Source: Candidatus Obscuribacterales bacterium
GTDB lineage: Bacteria; Cyanobacteriota; Vampirovibrionia; Obscuribacterales; Obscuribacteraceae
DNA: 64,000 nucleotides
Assembly (NCBI GenBank): GCA_020634035.1
Contig: JACKCM010000005.1
Coordinates: 496,001 to 560,000, forward strand
Direction of reading: 5' to 3'
Shown here: one piece after another, positions 50,366 to 59,110 of the stretch
Layout of the letters: every line of letters begins with the position of its first letter
How positions within the stretch are numbered: the stretch's first letter is position 1
The notes under the pieces: generated by a model
Seen by the model: only the letters and a program-made list of their open reading frames with translations
Database searches by the model: none
What the model was told of the DNA's origin: nothing
Translations under genes and position numbers: made by a program

Positions 50366-52558
50366 TTAGCTTTCGATAATTACTTTGAGCGGTCCTTCTT
50401 TGTTCAGGATCTCGCAGGTATTGAGATTGCCTCTTGAGGTAAAAGCCAGGTCTACCTGAGCGTCTCCACAACGGATATTTCTCAATATGACTTTGCCCAG
50501 CCATTCTGGAAGGGCTGGCTCTACGATGCGCAGGGTCTTGTTCACCGCATCGGGTTGCATGTTCAAACAGGCGGAGAGTAGTTGGAAGAGGCTGCCTGCC
50601 GCCCAGGCCTGGGGCGAGCAAGAGACTGGATAATCGATAGGATTGTCCGTATCATCAGATCCGAATCCGCAAAACAGTTCGGGTAGGCGATAGTTTATTT
50701 TCTTCTCTGATACCGTATGTAGGGCAAGTAAAATCCGATGCACGTCTTTTATTCGTCCAATTCGCCTCAGTCCATGGGCGATAATTGAATTATCGTGGGG
50801 CCAGATAGAGCCGTTATGATAACTAATCGGGTTATAGGCGGGATTATTGATGTTTAGGGTACGAATGCCCCAGCCTGACCAGAAGTCTCTGGTCATGAGC
50901 CTGTCGGCTACAACATTGGCCTTTTCCGGATCGAGGATGTCGGTAAAAAGACAGTGACCGGGATTGGACGCCATGCCGTCCACCAGGTTGCCGTCACCGT
51001 CTATGGCCAGTGCCAGATACTGCTCGGTAGGCATCCAGAAATCTTTCTGAAAAAGATGCTTGAGCCGGTCAGCTTCATCGCGAAGCTTCGAGGCAAAAGA
51101 CTTGTATTTGAGCTTATCAGCTAGACTGGCAATTCTCTTTTTAGCGGCATAGAGATAAGCCTGGGCCTCACAGAGATAGATAGGCGGTTTGGCTATGTGT
51201 CCGTTGCGATAGACGACCGAATCATGCGAATCTTTCCAGCCCTGGTTCTCTAGACCGTCTTCATTGGTCCGAATATAGCCTATATAACCGTTTTCGCTTT
51301 CTCTATTGAGCCACTCTATAGCGCTTTTAACCCGGGGCCATAGTTTGCGGGCATATTCCAGATCGCCTGTCCAGTCGACATAATCGCAGAGCAATAAGAG
51401 CCACAGTTGAGTGGCATCGACGGTTCCATAATATGGAGTATGGGGGATCTGTCGATTTCTGGCCAGCTCACCAAAGCGAATCTCGTGCATTATTCTTCCG
51501 GCACTCTCCTCGGTGCGCGGATCTTCTTTGACTCCCTGGTATTTGCCCAGGACATCGATGGTCTCTCTGGCGACCTGCTTGGAATAGGGCAGCAATTGCC
51601 AGGCGGTGATGGCGCTGTCCCGACCGAAGACCGCTGAATACCATGGAATACCGGCGGCGATACCGTAACCTTTCGGGGTCGGTTGTCTCAATATGAAGAT
51701 GTCTCTATAGCCTCTTTCTATCGAGGCGTTGAAGAGTTCATGTTCGGTATAGACCGTCGACCATTTCGAAGCCCAGGCTTGATATTCTTCGTCAGCCAGC
51801 TCTCGGGCTCGGTCGGCTCCTATTCTGGCCGGATCGGCGGCGGATTCTTTGCCGTTCACCGCTGTACTCAAACACATCTCGAATTCTTTTCTCTCTCTAC
51901 CATTCAATTCGAGTTTGAAGGTCACTAATCCCTCTTCGATTTTTATAGGTTTCATGCCTTGAAACTCGATCAATGATTCGATCAGGATGTTATCCGTGCC
52001 GCGATAAGCAAGGAAGAGCGCAGAAAGATCTCTCGATGCCACCGGGATCATTCTCTCTCCTCTGACTTCGCGATTCATTCCTCTTACTTCGAACATGTCT
52101 GCGAAGTCGCTCTGGAAGCGGATAGTCAGTTCACATTCTACATAAGCGTTGAGATAATTCTCGATGATGATCTTTTCCCAGAGCAGATCATGCAGCACCA
52201 CTTCGCGTCTGAGCGTTATAGACTGTTGCGGAATATCGTCGGTCTGGACATTGGTATGTAAAAAGGTCGCAGTGTAGCCTTCCGAAACATTGGTGGAGAG
52301 AAGCGAGAGCGGCACACCATTGAGAAGCATCTCCCATTCGGAAAGATAGCGGGTGTCGTTGCGATAGTAGCCATAGCCCAGGGTGTTGCAGGCAGGAATA
52401 CTGGCAGATTGATCGAGAACAAGAAAATGACTGCCGTTTTTAAGAACCATTCTAGGATGGGCGGCATCGGTCAGAACAAAGGGCATTCCCTGGCAAAGCG
52501 GTCTGTTGTCTACTTTGTAGCGACGATGTTTCTTTACTTTTGGTGACCTTGTTTGCAT
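50366..52558 (-). CDS. Amylo-alpha-1,6-glucosidase (glycogen-debranching-like) protein
   Basis: About 730 residues from ATG 52558, with GCAGG upstream; further in-frame starts upstream look less likely. The N-terminal beta domain (GYYRNDTRYLSEWEMLLNG, SLRREVVLHD-like segment) is of the GDE_N_bis type. It is followed by an (alpha/alpha)6 barrel with IPWYSAVFGRDSAITAWQ, DATQLWLLLLCDY, SYHNGSIWPHDNSIIAHGL and SPQAWAAGSLFQLLSA. These are family motifs of GH133-like amylo-alpha-1,6-glucosidases. It probably trims branched glucans or related osmolyte glucosides; next to otsA/otsB this suggests a carbohydrate reserve/osmolyte locus. Cytosolic. Confidence 0.88.
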   Translation of the reverse strand: MQTRSPKVKKHRRYKVDNRPLCQGMPFVLTDAAHPRMVLKNGSHFLVLDQSASIPACNTLGYGYYRNDTRYLSEWEMLLNGVPLSLLSTNVSEGYTATFLHTNVQTDDIPQQSITLRREVVLHDLLWEKIIIENYLNAYVECELTIRFQSDFADMFEVRGMNREVRGERMIPVASRDLSALFLAYRGTDNILIESLIEFQGMKPIKIEEGLVTFKLELNGRERKEFEMCLSTAVNGKESAADPARIGADRARELADEEYQAWASKWSTVYTEHELFNASIERGYRDIFILRQPTPKGYGIAAGIPWYSAVFGRDSAITAWQLLPYSKQVARETIDVLGKYQGVKEDPRTEESAGRIMHEIRFGELARNRQIPHTPYYGTVDATQLWLLLLCDYVDWTGDLEYARKLWPRVKSAIEWLNRESENGYIGYIRTNEDGLENQGWKDSHDSVVYRNGHIAKPPIYLCEAQAYLYAAKKRIASLADKLKYKSFASKLRDEADRLKHLFQKDFWMPTEQYLALAIDGDGNLVDGMASNPGHCLFTDILDPEKANVVADRLMTRDFWSGWGIRTLNINNPAYNPISYHNGSIWPHDNSIIAHGLRRIGRIKDVHRILLALHTVSEKKINYRLPELFCGFGSDDTDNPIDYPVSCSPQAWAAGSLFQLLSACLNMQPDAVNKTLRIVEPALPEWLGKVILRNIRCGDAQVDLAFTSRGNLNTCEILNKEGPLKVIIES

Positions 52559-52665
52559 TGACGACCTGCCCGAATGAATCCCTTTATAAGCCATTTTAAC
52601 CAATCGAAAAATTAAAGATAACTTGATAACCTCTACCAAGATATCGCCAGTGGTGCGCTATGGTG

Positions 52666-53763
52666 CTATACCGGTTCGATAGCCGACCAGGCCAGATAGC
52701 CACCGGTTAGATTTTTCACCCTTTGAAATCCGGCACTGACCAGCCTTTCGCAAGCAAGGCGTGAGCGGGCACCGGATCTACAGTAGAGGACATAGCTCTT
52801 ATCTTTATCGAGCGATTCAATTCGATCATCGAGCTCGTCAAGGGGAAGGGTGACGCTACCTTCAATTCTCTCTAGCAGATATTCTTCCGGTTGACGCACA
52901 TCCAGCAGGATTATTTCGCTTTCATCGCCGGCAATTGCTCTTCTAAGCTCTGATGCGCTTATAGATCCGCAACCAGAGCTCTTCTTCGAGATCTGTTCTG
53001 ATTCTGCTTTTGTTTCTGTGCCACAGACTTCACATAGCGGTTCTTCTGGGATTTTTAGCTTTCTTACATCCAGATTGAGGGCATTGAAAAGTAACAATCT
53101 ACCTTCTAAAGATTCGCCAAGCTCAAGGATTATTTTGATCGCTTCAAGGGCCTGGTGGCAGCCGATGATTCCCGGTAAAACTCCGATGACGCCAGCCTGG
53201 GCGCAATCCGGCACCATGGCGGTATTGCTCTTCTGTGGAAAGAGGCAGTTGTAACACGGACCGCCTCTGCCGTTAAAGACGGCGACCTGTCCTTCGAAAC
53301 GATGGATGGCGGCATAGACCACCGAAATCCCCAGGGTACGGGCCCTTCGGTTAATTAGATAACGACAGGGCTGGTTATCGCTGCAATCAAGGATAAGGTC
53401 ATAGTTTTTCAATATTTCATCGCTGGGCTCAGCTTCGGTAAAGCCATCAGCAAACAATTCCGTTTCCAACTCTGGTGCATAGGCGGTGAGCCTGTGTTTA
53501 GCCGCTTCTACCTTGGGCTTGTCAATATCTTCATGGCTATACAGCACCTGTCTGGGCAGGTTCGACTCTTCCACCCGGTCGATGTCGCAAAGACCGAGGC
53601 GACCTATACCCGCACCGGCAAGATAAAGAGCGGCCGGCGAGCCCAGTCCTCCGAGACCGACGACAAGGACCTTTGTTTGCGCCAGTTTTTGCTGGCCGCG
53701 CCTGCCTATTTCGGGCAGAGCAACTTGTCTCAGGTATCTGGTGCTCTTTTCGTTGTTTTTCAA
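52666..53763 (-). CDS. MoeB/ThiF-type adenylyltransferase fused to rhodanese
   Basis: About 365 residues starting at TTG 53763 (MKNNEKSTRYLRQVALPEIG), with AGAAGA six bases upstream; the frame continues upstream to 53940 but that part is not protein-like. The ThiF/E1 domain: VVGLGGLGSPAALYLAGAG, DIDRVEESNLPRQVLY, DCSDNQPCRYLINR and PGIIGCHQALEA, plus CYNCLF and CEVCG zinc-binding Cys pairs. The rhodanese domain (from ~residue 265) ends with the active-site CRSGARS. It would activate a ThiS/MoaD-type carrier and transfer sulfur, like MOCS3/Uba4. No carrier gene is nearby. Divergent from the exported hypothetical. Confidence 0.9.
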   Translation of the reverse strand: MKNNEKSTRYLRQVALPEIGRRGQQKLAQTKVLVVGLGGLGSPAALYLAGAGIGRLGLCDIDRVEESNLPRQVLYSHEDIDKPKVEAAKHRLTAYAPELETELFADGFTEAEPSDEILKNYDLILDCSDNQPCRYLINRRARTLGISVVYAAIHRFEGQVAVFNGRGGPCYNCLFPQKSNTAMVPDCAQAGVIGVLPGIIGCHQALEAIKIILELGESLEGRLLLFNALNLDVRKLKIPEEPLCEVCGTETKAESEQISKKSSGCGSISASELRRAIAGDESEIILLDVRQPEEYLLERIEGSVTLPLDELDDRIESLDKDKSYVLYCRSGARSRLACERLVSAGFQRVKNLTGGYLAWSAIEPV

Positions 53764-53832
53764 GAAAGGTCTTCTCTGGTGCTTCTCTGCTATAGTAAAC
53801 CCTGCATCCAGCACCAGTTTAAGGCGTTTACG

Positions 53833-54600
53833 GTGACTTCGACAAGAATTTCCATACTGATCACTCTCATTTTTACCATGGCATTCGTGCTGCTTGCTCC
53901 TGCAGGTGCAACCAGGGTGATTCAGGCTGAAATTGAACATAAAGATTATCTGCCCGGGGTTCCCGATACCTTTGCCAGCGGAGCTGTGTTAAATACGGAC
54001 AAGCTGGAAAAGCGGGTGGAATGGTTTCCTGTTCCTGATTGGATGGCCGGTACTTTTACCAAAGAAGGCGATATGGAGACCTTCGAAAAGGATTTTCAGA
54101 CCGGTGCTGAAAAGCGCGAGAATTACTGGATGGAGAACCGGGTTACCCTCAGTTTCGGGCACCAGAGAGATGCTCTCAACACGATCTGGCATGCCGAAGT
54201 CGTACCCTTTCGGGCGGACGGATCCCGGGGACGAAGCAGGGATCAACGTTATGTAATCGGCATGAGCTGTTTGAAATCGTCGCCGGAGTCTGTGGTGCTC
54301 AAATTCCATTCTGTGGTGGTCGCCCTTGATGACCATGATCGAGTGCGAGGCAGCAAGCAGCAAGAGGAGATTGTCAGCTTCTTTCCGGGAGGCGGCAATA
54401 ATTTCATTGCCACCACCAGTTCTACCAAGACCTTCAGTGAATCGGGACAGCCTCTTTATCAGCTCGATTCCCATACCAAAAGGTTGAAAACCAGAGGCTT
54501 CTTTGAAGAGGACTTTCTCTCAGGCATAGATTTAAAGAGATCTCTATACGACTTTCTGGCAGGCAGAAACATGCAAGATCGGTTGGTGACAGCCCGGTGA
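53833..54600 (+). CDS. Exported hypothetical protein
   Basis: About 255 residues from GTG 53833 (AAGG upstream); the frame is open further upstream but overlaps the MoeB-rhodanese gene. Signal peptide (ISILITLIFTMAFVLLAPAGA). The mature part is beta-rich with no catalytic motif (VEWFPVPDWMAGTFTKEGD, WMENRVTLSFGHQRDALN, SVVLKFHSVVVALDDHDRV), suggesting a lipocalin- or barrel-like binding protein. It ends in a helical tail. Family not recognised. It is followed by a 171-base gap and then the TldD-like operon. Confidence 0.6.
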   Translation: MTSTRISILITLIFTMAFVLLAPAGATRVIQAEIEHKDYLPGVPDTFASGAVLNTDKLEKRVEWFPVPDWMAGTFTKEGDMETFEKDFQTGAEKRENYWMENRVTLSFGHQRDALNTIWHAEVVPFRADGSRGRSRDQRYVIGMSCLKSSPESVVLKFHSVVVALDDHDRVRGSKQQEEIVSFFPGGGNNFIATTSSTKTFSESGQPLYQLDSHTKRLKTRGFFEEDFLSGIDLKRSLYDFLAGRNMQDRLVTAR

Positions 54601-54771
54601 CCGGTCCTGTGTGATTCTTGACATATTCGCTTCGCCGGCGCTCATCGCTAAGAATTCTAAGACAATCCCTCGATTTTACAGGCTCAGGAACCTAAATCAG
54701 GTATCCTATGCAAAGCACAGAAATCTTAGTATTCAGTACGAAAAAGGCTAACTCCTTATCAAGGTGTCTCA

Positions 54772-56520
54772 ATGAAGAAAGCTCTGACCAAATCTATTCG
54801 GGCTCTGCTCACAGCCGCGATTTTAATTACCAGTTGTTGCCCGGCATTTGCTCAGGAGCAAGAGAACGAGTCGAAGATAATCGCGATTATGGAGAAGGAA
54901 CTCAAGCGCTCTTTCGATAAACTCAAAAATGCCGGAGATGCCCCGCTTTACTACCTGGGCTACAGGCTCTACGAAACAACCACCGACTACATAAGCGCTG
55001 AATACGGTGCCAGGACCTCGGACGATTTCGATGCCACCCGTCGCCGAATTTTACGGGTCGACCTCAGGGTCGGTTCCCGGCAGCTCGACAACACTCATAA
55101 AGTTCGGGATCAAAGAGCTTTCAGCTTCGATACCGATATCTCTTCTTACTTACAAACCGATGTCCCTCTGGATGACAACGAGCTTGCTCTCCGTCATGCG
55201 CTCTGGTTGAGAACGGATAAAGCGTTCAGAACAGCTCAGCAGCAATATGCCGCAGTTATAGCCAACAAAGACGTAAACGTCAAAGAAGAAGACAGCTCCG
55301 ATGATTTCTCCCAGGAAGACAGCCAGGAATTCGTGGGCGAGGAGAAAACTCTGGAATTTGATCGCAAAAAATGGTGCGGTGACATCAAAGAACTCTCTGC
55401 GATCTACAAAAAATATTCTGATATCTACTCTTCTTCTGTCGCTTTCACCGCTTCTCTGACCAGAAGATGGTTGGTTAATTCGGAAGGGACAAGAATCTAC
55501 GATTCCAGAACCGATTACGGAGTCTATACAACGGCTCAAGCTAAAGCGGATGATGGCATGAACCTCTGGCTCTACGATGATATAGAAGCCACCAGTGTCG
55601 GTGACTTGCCCGGAAGAGAGAAACTGGAAGCTTTTGTCACCGCTATCGCCGACAATCTGACACGTTTGAGAACGGCACCCAAGGCAAAACCTTTTGCCGG
55701 TCCGGCAATACTGCGCTCCAAAGCTGCCGGAGTTTTCTTCCACGAGGTTTTCGGACATCGCATGGAGGGACATCGGCAGAAGAACGAGAAAGAAGGAAGG
55801 ACATTTACCAAGAGCATCGACAAAAAAGTGATGCCTGATTTCATCAGTGTTCTCGATGATCCAACCTTGAAAGAATTGTCCGGGGTGCGGCTCAACGGAA
55901 CCTATAAATTTGATGATGAAGGGGTACCCGCCCAGAAAGTCACCCTGGTTGATAAGGGTGTATTGAAAACCTTTCTCCTCTCCCGCTCGCCTGTCAAAGG
56001 CTTCCCTCGCTCCAACGGACATGGTCGTTGCTCTCCTTCACGTAATCCTGTCGCTCGTATGGGCAACCTGATTGTAAAATCCGAGAACACTGTCTCGTAT
56101 GATGAACTGAGAGAAAAGCTCGTCGAGACCGTGAAGAAACAAGGCAAAGAGTATGGGCTCATCTTTGATGATATTGCCGGTGGCTATACTCTGACCAGCA
56201 CCTCGGCACCGCAGGTCTATAGCTTGCAACCGCTGGTGGTGACCAAGGTGTTTGCCGATGATCGACCTGATGAACTGGTCAGGGGAGTGAAGATCGTAGG
56301 AACACCTCTGACCGCACTTGAAAAAATTCTTTTAACCAGTGATCAGAGCGATTCTTTTAACGGTGTTTGCGGTGCCGAATCCGGCAGCGTCCCGGTATCA
56401 GCATCGTCGCCGGATCTTCTGGTCGAGACCCTGGAAGTCGAACTGAAGGAGTCTCAACCGGATAAACCACCGCTATTGAAGCCGCCCTATTACGACAAAG
56501 AGTCAGAATCTAAGAGATAA
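54772..56520 (+). CDS. Exported TldD-like metallopeptidase (PmbA/TldD family)
   Basis: 582 residues from ATG 54772. Signal peptide (SIRALLTAAILITSCCPAFA). The TldD core has the zinc motif HEVFGH (His324, Glu325, His329) and the third ligand region GVCGAESGSVPVSASSPDLL (Cys533). Family marks FDDEGVPAQKVTLVDKGVL and SNGHGRCSPSRNPVARMGN are present. Known TldD works in the cytosol with TldE to degrade unstructured peptides (for example microcins and CcdA). The signal peptide makes this one secreted or periplasmic, which is unusual. An ~80-residue Asp/Glu/Ser insertion lies near residue 160. First gene of a probable five-gene operon; the partner starts 15 bases later. Confidence 0.88.
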   Translation: MKKALTKSIRALLTAAILITSCCPAFAQEQENESKIIAIMEKELKRSFDKLKNAGDAPLYYLGYRLYETTTDYISAEYGARTSDDFDATRRRILRVDLRVGSRQLDNTHKVRDQRAFSFDTDISSYLQTDVPLDDNELALRHALWLRTDKAFRTAQQQYAAVIANKDVNVKEEDSSDDFSQEDSQEFVGEEKTLEFDRKKWCGDIKELSAIYKKYSDIYSSSVAFTASLTRRWLVNSEGTRIYDSRTDYGVYTTAQAKADDGMNLWLYDDIEATSVGDLPGREKLEAFVTAIADNLTRLRTAPKAKPFAGPAILRSKAAGVFFHEVFGHRMEGHRQKNEKEGRTFTKSIDKKVMPDFISVLDDPTLKELSGVRLNGTYKFDDEGVPAQKVTLVDKGVLKTFLLSRSPVKGFPRSNGHGRCSPSRNPVARMGNLIVKSENTVSYDELREKLVETVKKQGKEYGLIFDDIAGGYTLTSTSAPQVYSLQPLVVTKVFADDRPDELVRGVKIVGTPLTALEKILLTSDQSDSFNGVCGAESGSVPVSASSPDLLVETLEVELKESQPDKPPLLKPPYYDKESESKR

Positions 56521-56535
56521 AAAAGGTAGTCCTGA

Positions 56536-58338
56536 ATGAAAGCATTGAAGTACTCGAAAGCAAAATCGCCCTGTACGATCCTGGTCTCTTTACTGGCTCT
56601 TTTAACGGGTCTGTCCGGGGGACCGCTGGTCGCTCCGGCATGGGCAGAGGACGCAGCACCATCAGTGACCGGCGATATCACCCGCCTGGAAAAGGACGTG
56701 GTCTTCAAAGCCATGTTGGATGAGCAGAAGCGTACTGTCGATAAGCTCAAGCTGGAGAATCATCCCAAACCTTATTTCGTCCAGTACAAAGTACTGGAGT
56801 CCGATTCGGTCTATATCAATGCTGCCTATGGCTCCCTTTCGAGCTCGACGCGCAGCGCTTCGAGAAGGTTTTATCCGGATATAAGAGTCGGTGATTACGC
56901 CCTCGACAGCTCGAAGTCCCAGGGCGGACTGGGCTCGCTCTTGGGTGACAGCTATCTCTCCGGTGGTGTTTCGGTGCCACTGGAAGATGACTACTATGCG
57001 ATTCGGCAGGAGATCTGGTTGTCTTCTGATAAGGCGTATAAAAAGGCTGTCGAATCTTTTGAAGCCAAGAAAGCAGAACTGAAAGCCAATCCGGTATCGG
57101 ATAGCCTCGGAGACCTGACTAAAGAAAAGCCGGTTATCTATTTGAAGCCGGCTGTCAGCCTGAAGTTCGATAAGAAGACCTGGGAAGAAAATGCAGTCAA
57201 GCTCTCGGCTCTTTTTCTAAAACATCCTGAGATTGAGCACAGTCTGGTCAATTTCAACTATCGCTCAGCCAATGCCTGGCTTACCAATAACGAAGGCTTC
57301 AGGCACTCGGATGGCCAGCTTGCCACCGAACTGGTTGTCTCTGCTTCGATTCGTTCGAAAGACGGAAAACCTTATTCCGATTCGGTGGTTTTCGCCGGTG
57401 ACACTCCAAAAGAGCTGCCTTCACTTGCCGAGATGGAGACCTCGGTTAAAGACATGATCAAGCGTCTCTACGACGTGGCGGAAGCGCCTCTGGCGGAGAG
57501 TTACAGCGGTCCTATCCTTTTTAGTGAAGAGGCAGCCGGTACTCTGATGAACACCGTGCTCTCCAAGCTACTCTCCGGACCACCCGAGGGCGGCTCTGAG
57601 TCAGGTTTCTTCAAGAAAGAGCATCCCTATAGAAATCAAATCGGTAAGCGGGTCGCCTCGCGTCTTGTTACTGTGGTGGATGACCCTGCTGCCACGGAAT
57701 ATAAAGGAAGCAAATTGCTGGGGAACTTCGAAGTGGATGATGATGGGGTCCCGGCTCAGAAGCTCACTCTGATAGATAAAGGCGTGCTCAAAACTTTCTG
57801 CACCAGCCGGGTGCCTACCCGGGGAGTGGAAGGCAGCAATGGACATTCCGGCAACGGTTCCGGTACCACCAGCGTACTTTTCGTCACCATAGACCCCGGT
57901 GTGAAAACCAAGGTTCTCAAGAAACGGCTTATTTCCATGGGCAAGGACGAAGGTTACGAGCATGTCTATTACGTCAAGCGTTTCGCGCCGGCTCTTGGAC
58001 TATTCAGCCTCAGCTCTTCTCTTTCCAGTCTTTTCTCGAGTCTTGGTAAAGGAGTCACCCTCAGTCCCAGCGAGCTGTATAAAATAAATGTCAAGAACGG
58101 CAAAGAGGAGCTGGTACGAGGAGGAACAATCGCTCTCGAGCCTCGAAGAGTTATGCGCGAAATCGTTGCCGGCGGAGCTGACGACAAGGCTGTACTGGTG
58201 GCGGCCAGGGGCGGTCGCACCGTCAGTGTCGTGGTCCCTGCGTTACTTGTTCGGGACCTCGATATCAAAGAGCCTGGCAAGCAGTCTCGTAAACCACCGA
58301 TTGTACCCAACCCTCTAATTATGAAATCGGACCAGTAG
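56536..58338 (+). CDS. Exported TldE/PmbA-like partner lacking the metal site
   Basis: 600 residues from ATG 56536. Signal peptide (CTILVSLLALLTGLSGGPLVAPAWA). It is paralogous to the preceding gene: FEVDDDGVPAQKLTLIDKGVLKTF and SNGHSGNGSG align with its core. At the place of HExxxH it reads SEEAAGTLMN (residues ~330-339), and no zinc-ligand Cys is visible, so it is predicted to be non-catalytic. In known TldD/TldE complexes the TldE subunit likewise lacks the metal ligands. A Ser/Leu-rich stretch (LGLFSLSSSLSSLFSSLG) is an insertion. 15 bases separate it from the TldD-like gene, a strong sign of co-expression. Confidence 0.85.
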   Translation: MKALKYSKAKSPCTILVSLLALLTGLSGGPLVAPAWAEDAAPSVTGDITRLEKDVVFKAMLDEQKRTVDKLKLENHPKPYFVQYKVLESDSVYINAAYGSLSSSTRSASRRFYPDIRVGDYALDSSKSQGGLGSLLGDSYLSGGVSVPLEDDYYAIRQEIWLSSDKAYKKAVESFEAKKAELKANPVSDSLGDLTKEKPVIYLKPAVSLKFDKKTWEENAVKLSALFLKHPEIEHSLVNFNYRSANAWLTNNEGFRHSDGQLATELVVSASIRSKDGKPYSDSVVFAGDTPKELPSLAEMETSVKDMIKRLYDVAEAPLAESYSGPILFSEEAAGTLMNTVLSKLLSGPPEGGSESGFFKKEHPYRNQIGKRVASRLVTVVDDPAATEYKGSKLLGNFEVDDDGVPAQKLTLIDKGVLKTFCTSRVPTRGVEGSNGHSGNGSGTTSVLFVTIDPGVKTKVLKKRLISMGKDEGYEHVYYVKRFAPALGLFSLSSSLSSLFSSLGKGVTLSPSELYKINVKNGKEELVRGGTIALEPRRVMREIVAGGADDKAVLVAARGGRTVSVVVPALLVRDLDIKEPGKQSRKPPIVPNPLIMKSDQ

Positions 58339-58371
58339 AGTTAACTGTTTTGTTGTTGCTATCATTTGCCT

Positions 58372-59106
58372 ATGAGCCGTAACGCTACCCACACTCACAA
58401 TGATTGCCCGAGCTGTTTGAGAAGAAACGAGCCGGACATGAATTTTTGCATGTACTGCGGAACCGCGCTCAAGGCTGATATGGAGCATAAGCGAGTCACC
58501 GACCTGAAGCTATTGAAGCCCTGCATCAAATGTGGCAAGGCAGATAAGCTCAGTCAGGAATACTGTGTCTACTGCGGCACTCAGATAACAGTGCCTGGCG
58601 CTTCTCAGCCGGAGTCTTCCGCTTTCAAGAAATTCACCTGGGAACTGGAGAAAATCGAGTCGGCGGCAGACAACGTCAGAAGAGAAGTCGCCTCGGTCTC
58701 TACCAGTGTGGATCCTCCCAAGACAAAAGGGGCGGGTCTCAATTGGACCGCACTCCTTTCTGTGCTGGGCCTGATTCTGGGATCTGCGACCTGCTATTTC
58801 CTGGGACGGGAGTACATGCAGAGGGTCTATCTGCAGTTGACCTGGCCCCGGGACGGCATAGTCGTCTATGTCGACCCGCCCTCGGTGACCTACCGACTCT
58901 ATGAACGTGGCAGCAATTCTTTTATCGTCGGCAAAAGTTCCGATGCAGGCAGCTTCTCGATTAATGGTGTCAAACCAGGCAGCTATACCCTGCATGTTTC
59001 TTCGCCAAAACATAGAACCATAATTCGGCGAGTCAATGTGGAAGAGGGACGTACTACCGTTCTTGGCTATCCACAGAGGCTTCTTTTGCCGGCCCAGGAG
59101 AGTTAG
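58372..59106 (+). CDS. Double-zinc-ribbon membrane protein with PEGA-like outer domain
   Basis: About 244 residues from ATG 58372 (TTG 58366 in frame). Two N-terminal zinc ribbons: CPSC with CMYC, and CIKC with CVYC (C-x2-C-x10/11-C-x2-C). A Lys/Glu/Ser-rich helix follows, then one membrane span (WTALLSVLGLILGSATCYFLG, ~126-146) and a ~95-residue extracytoplasmic domain. That domain includes VYVDPPSVTYRLYERGS and GVKPGSYTLHVSSPKHRTI, the PEGA-like pattern that binds surface or glycan ligands. Cytosolic ribbons plus outer PEGA suggest a receptor-like relay to the ribbon-bearing kinase that begins four bases after its stop. Confidence 0.75.
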   Translation: MSRNATHTHNDCPSCLRRNEPDMNFCMYCGTALKADMEHKRVTDLKLLKPCIKCGKADKLSQEYCVYCGTQITVPGASQPESSAFKKFTWELEKIESAADNVRREVASVSTSVDPPKTKGAGLNWTALLSVLGLILGSATCYFLGREYMQRVYLQLTWPRDGIVVYVDPPSVTYRLYERGSNSFIVGKSSDAGSFSINGVKPGSYTLHVSSPKHRTIIRRVNVEEGRTTVLGYPQRLLLPAQES

Positions 59107-59110
59107 AGCT

